DNA from: Gemmatimonadota bacterium
Lineage (GTDB): Bacteria > Gemmatimonadota > Gemmatimonadetes > Longimicrobiales > Gaopeijiaceae
DNA: 14,770 nt
Reading direction: 5' to 3'
Assembly (NCBI GenBank): GCA_007129525.1
Contig: SKVI01000342.1
Coordinates: 1-14,770, forward strand
Below are positions 13,552 through 14,770 of the stretch, piece after piece (within the stretch, counting starts at the first letter, position 1; each line of letters begins with the position of its first letter). The notes beneath the pieces are model-generated. The model ran no database searches and was not told where the DNA came from. It saw only the letters and a list, made by a program, of their open reading frames with translations. A program made the translations under genes and the position numbers.

Positions 13552-14770
13552 CGATGGCAGACCTGACGAACATGCTCAGTTTTTCGAATGTCCTCCTGGA
13601 CTTCGTCTTCTACTACCCGCTCTTCATGGCGTACCTGTGGATGATCGGCGGGGTCTACTACTACTTCCACTGGGAACGGCCCGAGGGCCGGACGCCGGAC
13701 GATCCTCCGGAGCTGGATGAATATCCGTTCGCCTCGATCCTGATCCCATGCTACAACGAGGCGGAGAACGTCCGGGAGACCATCGCCTGGGCCCATGCCC
13801 AGGAGTACCCGGCCTTCGAGGTCATTGCCATCAACGACGGAAGCTCTGACGATACCGGCGCCATTCTGGACGAGCTCCAGGAGGAGTACCCGCGGCTCCG
13901 GGTCATCCACCACGCCACGAACCAGGGGAAGGCGGTGGGGCTCCGTTCCGGTGCGCTGGCGTCCCGGGGAGAGTACCTCATCTGCATCGACGGGGACGCG
14001 CTCCTGGGTCCCCACGCCACCACCTGGATGGTGCGCCACTTCCTGTCGGGCCCCCGAGTGGGCGCGGTGACCGGAAATCCCCGGATCCGGACCCGCTCGA
14101 CACTCCTGGGGAAGGTGCAGGTGGGCGAGTTCTCGTCCATCATCGGACTCATCAAGCGCACGCAGCGGATCTACGGGCGAGTCTTCACCGTGAGCGGTGT
14201 GGTGACCGGGGTCCGGAAGTCGGCGCTGCACCGGATCGGCTACTGGTCCAGCGACATGGTCACCGAGGACATCGATCTGAGCTGGGCCCTGCAGCGGGAT
14301 CACTGGGACGTGCGCTACGAACCCAACGCCCTCTGTTGGATCCTCATGCCCGAGACCCTGTCGGGGCTCTGGCGCCAGCGGCTGCGGTGGGCGCAGGGCG
14401 GGATCGAGGTGCTTCGCAAGTACGGCACCAGCCTCCTGAGCTGGCGCAAGCGGCGCATGTGGGGTGTTGTCCTGGAGCACAGCCTGTCGGTGATCTGGGC
14501 CTATCTCATGGCCCTCACCGTGGTGCTCTGGCTTCTGGGGCTCACCGTGGGTGTGCCTCCGGGGCTCTCGGTCCGGACCATTCTACCGGAATGGTACGGG
14601 GTCCTGCTGGGCTTCACCTGCCTGTTGCAGTTCGCCGTGAGCCTCACGTTGGACTCCCGGTACGAGAAGGGGCTGGGTCGCTACTACTACTGGATGATCT
14701 GGTATCCCATCGCCTACTGGGTCATCAACATGTTGACGACGGTGGTCGCGGTGCCGAAGGCACTGCTCAA
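13548..14770 (+). CDS. pgaC: PgaC/IcaA-like poly-beta-1,6-GlcNAc synthase (3' end missing)
   Basis: 407 residues are visible and the frame is still open at the right edge; roughly 5-35 residues are missing compared with IcaA (about 412) and PgaC (about 441). It is an inner-membrane GT2 processive synthase using UDP-GlcNAc. One N-terminal membrane segment (about 15-40, FYYPLFMAYLWMIGGVYYYF) is followed by the catalytic domain: IPCYNEAENV, AINDGSSDDT (Asp97), CIDGDALL (Asp148, Asp150), AVTGNPRIRTRSTL, SSIIGLIKRTQRIYG, the MVTEDIDLSW acceptor motif (Glu240, Asp241) and QRLRW (277-281). Membrane helices follow at about 311-334, 350-368 and 380-402. These blocks match E. coli PgaC closely, far more than cellulose or hyaluronan synthases. 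The start ATG at 13548 overlaps the pgaB TGA (ATGA), with GAGGAG just before; ATG 13554 is an in-frame alternative. Confidence 0.96.
   Translation, partial: MTMADLTNMLSFSNVLLDFVFYYPLFMAYLWMIGGVYYYFHWERPEGRTPDDPPELDEYPFASILIPCYNEAENVRETIAWAHAQEYPAFEVIAINDGSSDDTGAILDELQEEYPRLRVIHHATNQGKAVGLRSGALASRGEYLICIDGDALLGPHATTWMVRHFLSGPRVGAVTGNPRIRTRSTLLGKVQVGEFSSIIGLIKRTQRIYGRVFTVSGVVTGVRKSALHRIGYWSSDMVTEDIDLSWALQRDHWDVRYEPNALCWILMPETLSGLWRQRLRWAQGGIEVLRKYGTSLLSWRKRRMWGVVLEHSLSVIWAYLMALTVVLWLLGLTVGVPPGLSVRTILPEWYGVLLGFTCLLQFAVSLTLDSRYEKGLGRYYYWMIWYPIAYWVINMLTTVVAVPKALL

Overview
The window is a visibly GC-rich stretch (I did not compute the value) from what is most likely a Gram-negative bacterium of the Gemmatimonadota or a nearby lineage. 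This is an inference from three things seen together: a SusC/SusD outer-membrane pair (typical of the Bacteroidota and relatives), very high GC with codon use to match, and several lipobox lipoproteins next to a 13E12/DUF222-type HNH protein. No rRNA, tRNA, CRISPR array, insertion sequence or phage gene was found.

Layout, left to right. (1) 2-901: 3' part of a DUF222/13E12-type HNH endonuclease gene, cut by the window edge and followed by a hairpin. (2) 1276-1770: a small lipoprotein whose body resembles a Cu/Zn superoxide dismutase fold without the metal-binding histidines. It converges on (3) 3321-6248 and 1798-3270 (minus strand), a SusC-like TonB-dependent receptor and its SusD-like lipoprotein partner, transcribed receptor first. 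(4) 6249-6433: a divergent control region with a good sigma70-type promoter for the receptor and a palindrome on its -10 element. (5) 6434-7099: a second small lipoprotein of unknown function. (6) 7112-8575 (minus strand): a secreted protein with the class C beta-lactamase/serine hydrolase fold in which all three catalytic motifs are degenerate. (7) 8576-9091: a 516-base divergent intergenic region with two short tandem repeats and palindromes. (8) 9092 to the right edge: a tightly overlapped pgaABC operon.

The best-supported system is the pga locus for export of poly-beta-1,6-N-acetylglucosamine (PNAG), the biofilm exopolysaccharide. PgaC (inner-membrane GT2 synthase) polymerises UDP-GlcNAc, PgaB (periplasm-facing lipoprotein) partly de-N-acetylates the chain and carries a second glycoside-hydrolase-like domain, and PgaA (TPR domain plus outer-membrane barrel) exports it. 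Start and stop codons overlap by four bases at both junctions (ATGA), indicating translational coupling. A pgaD gene, if present, lies beyond the window.

The less expected items are the catalytically dead serine-hydrolase-like protein sharing its upstream region with pga, the ligand-less SOD-like lipoprotein, and the repeat and palindrome architecture of the two divergent intergenic regions. Functions for these are inferences from sequence alone.
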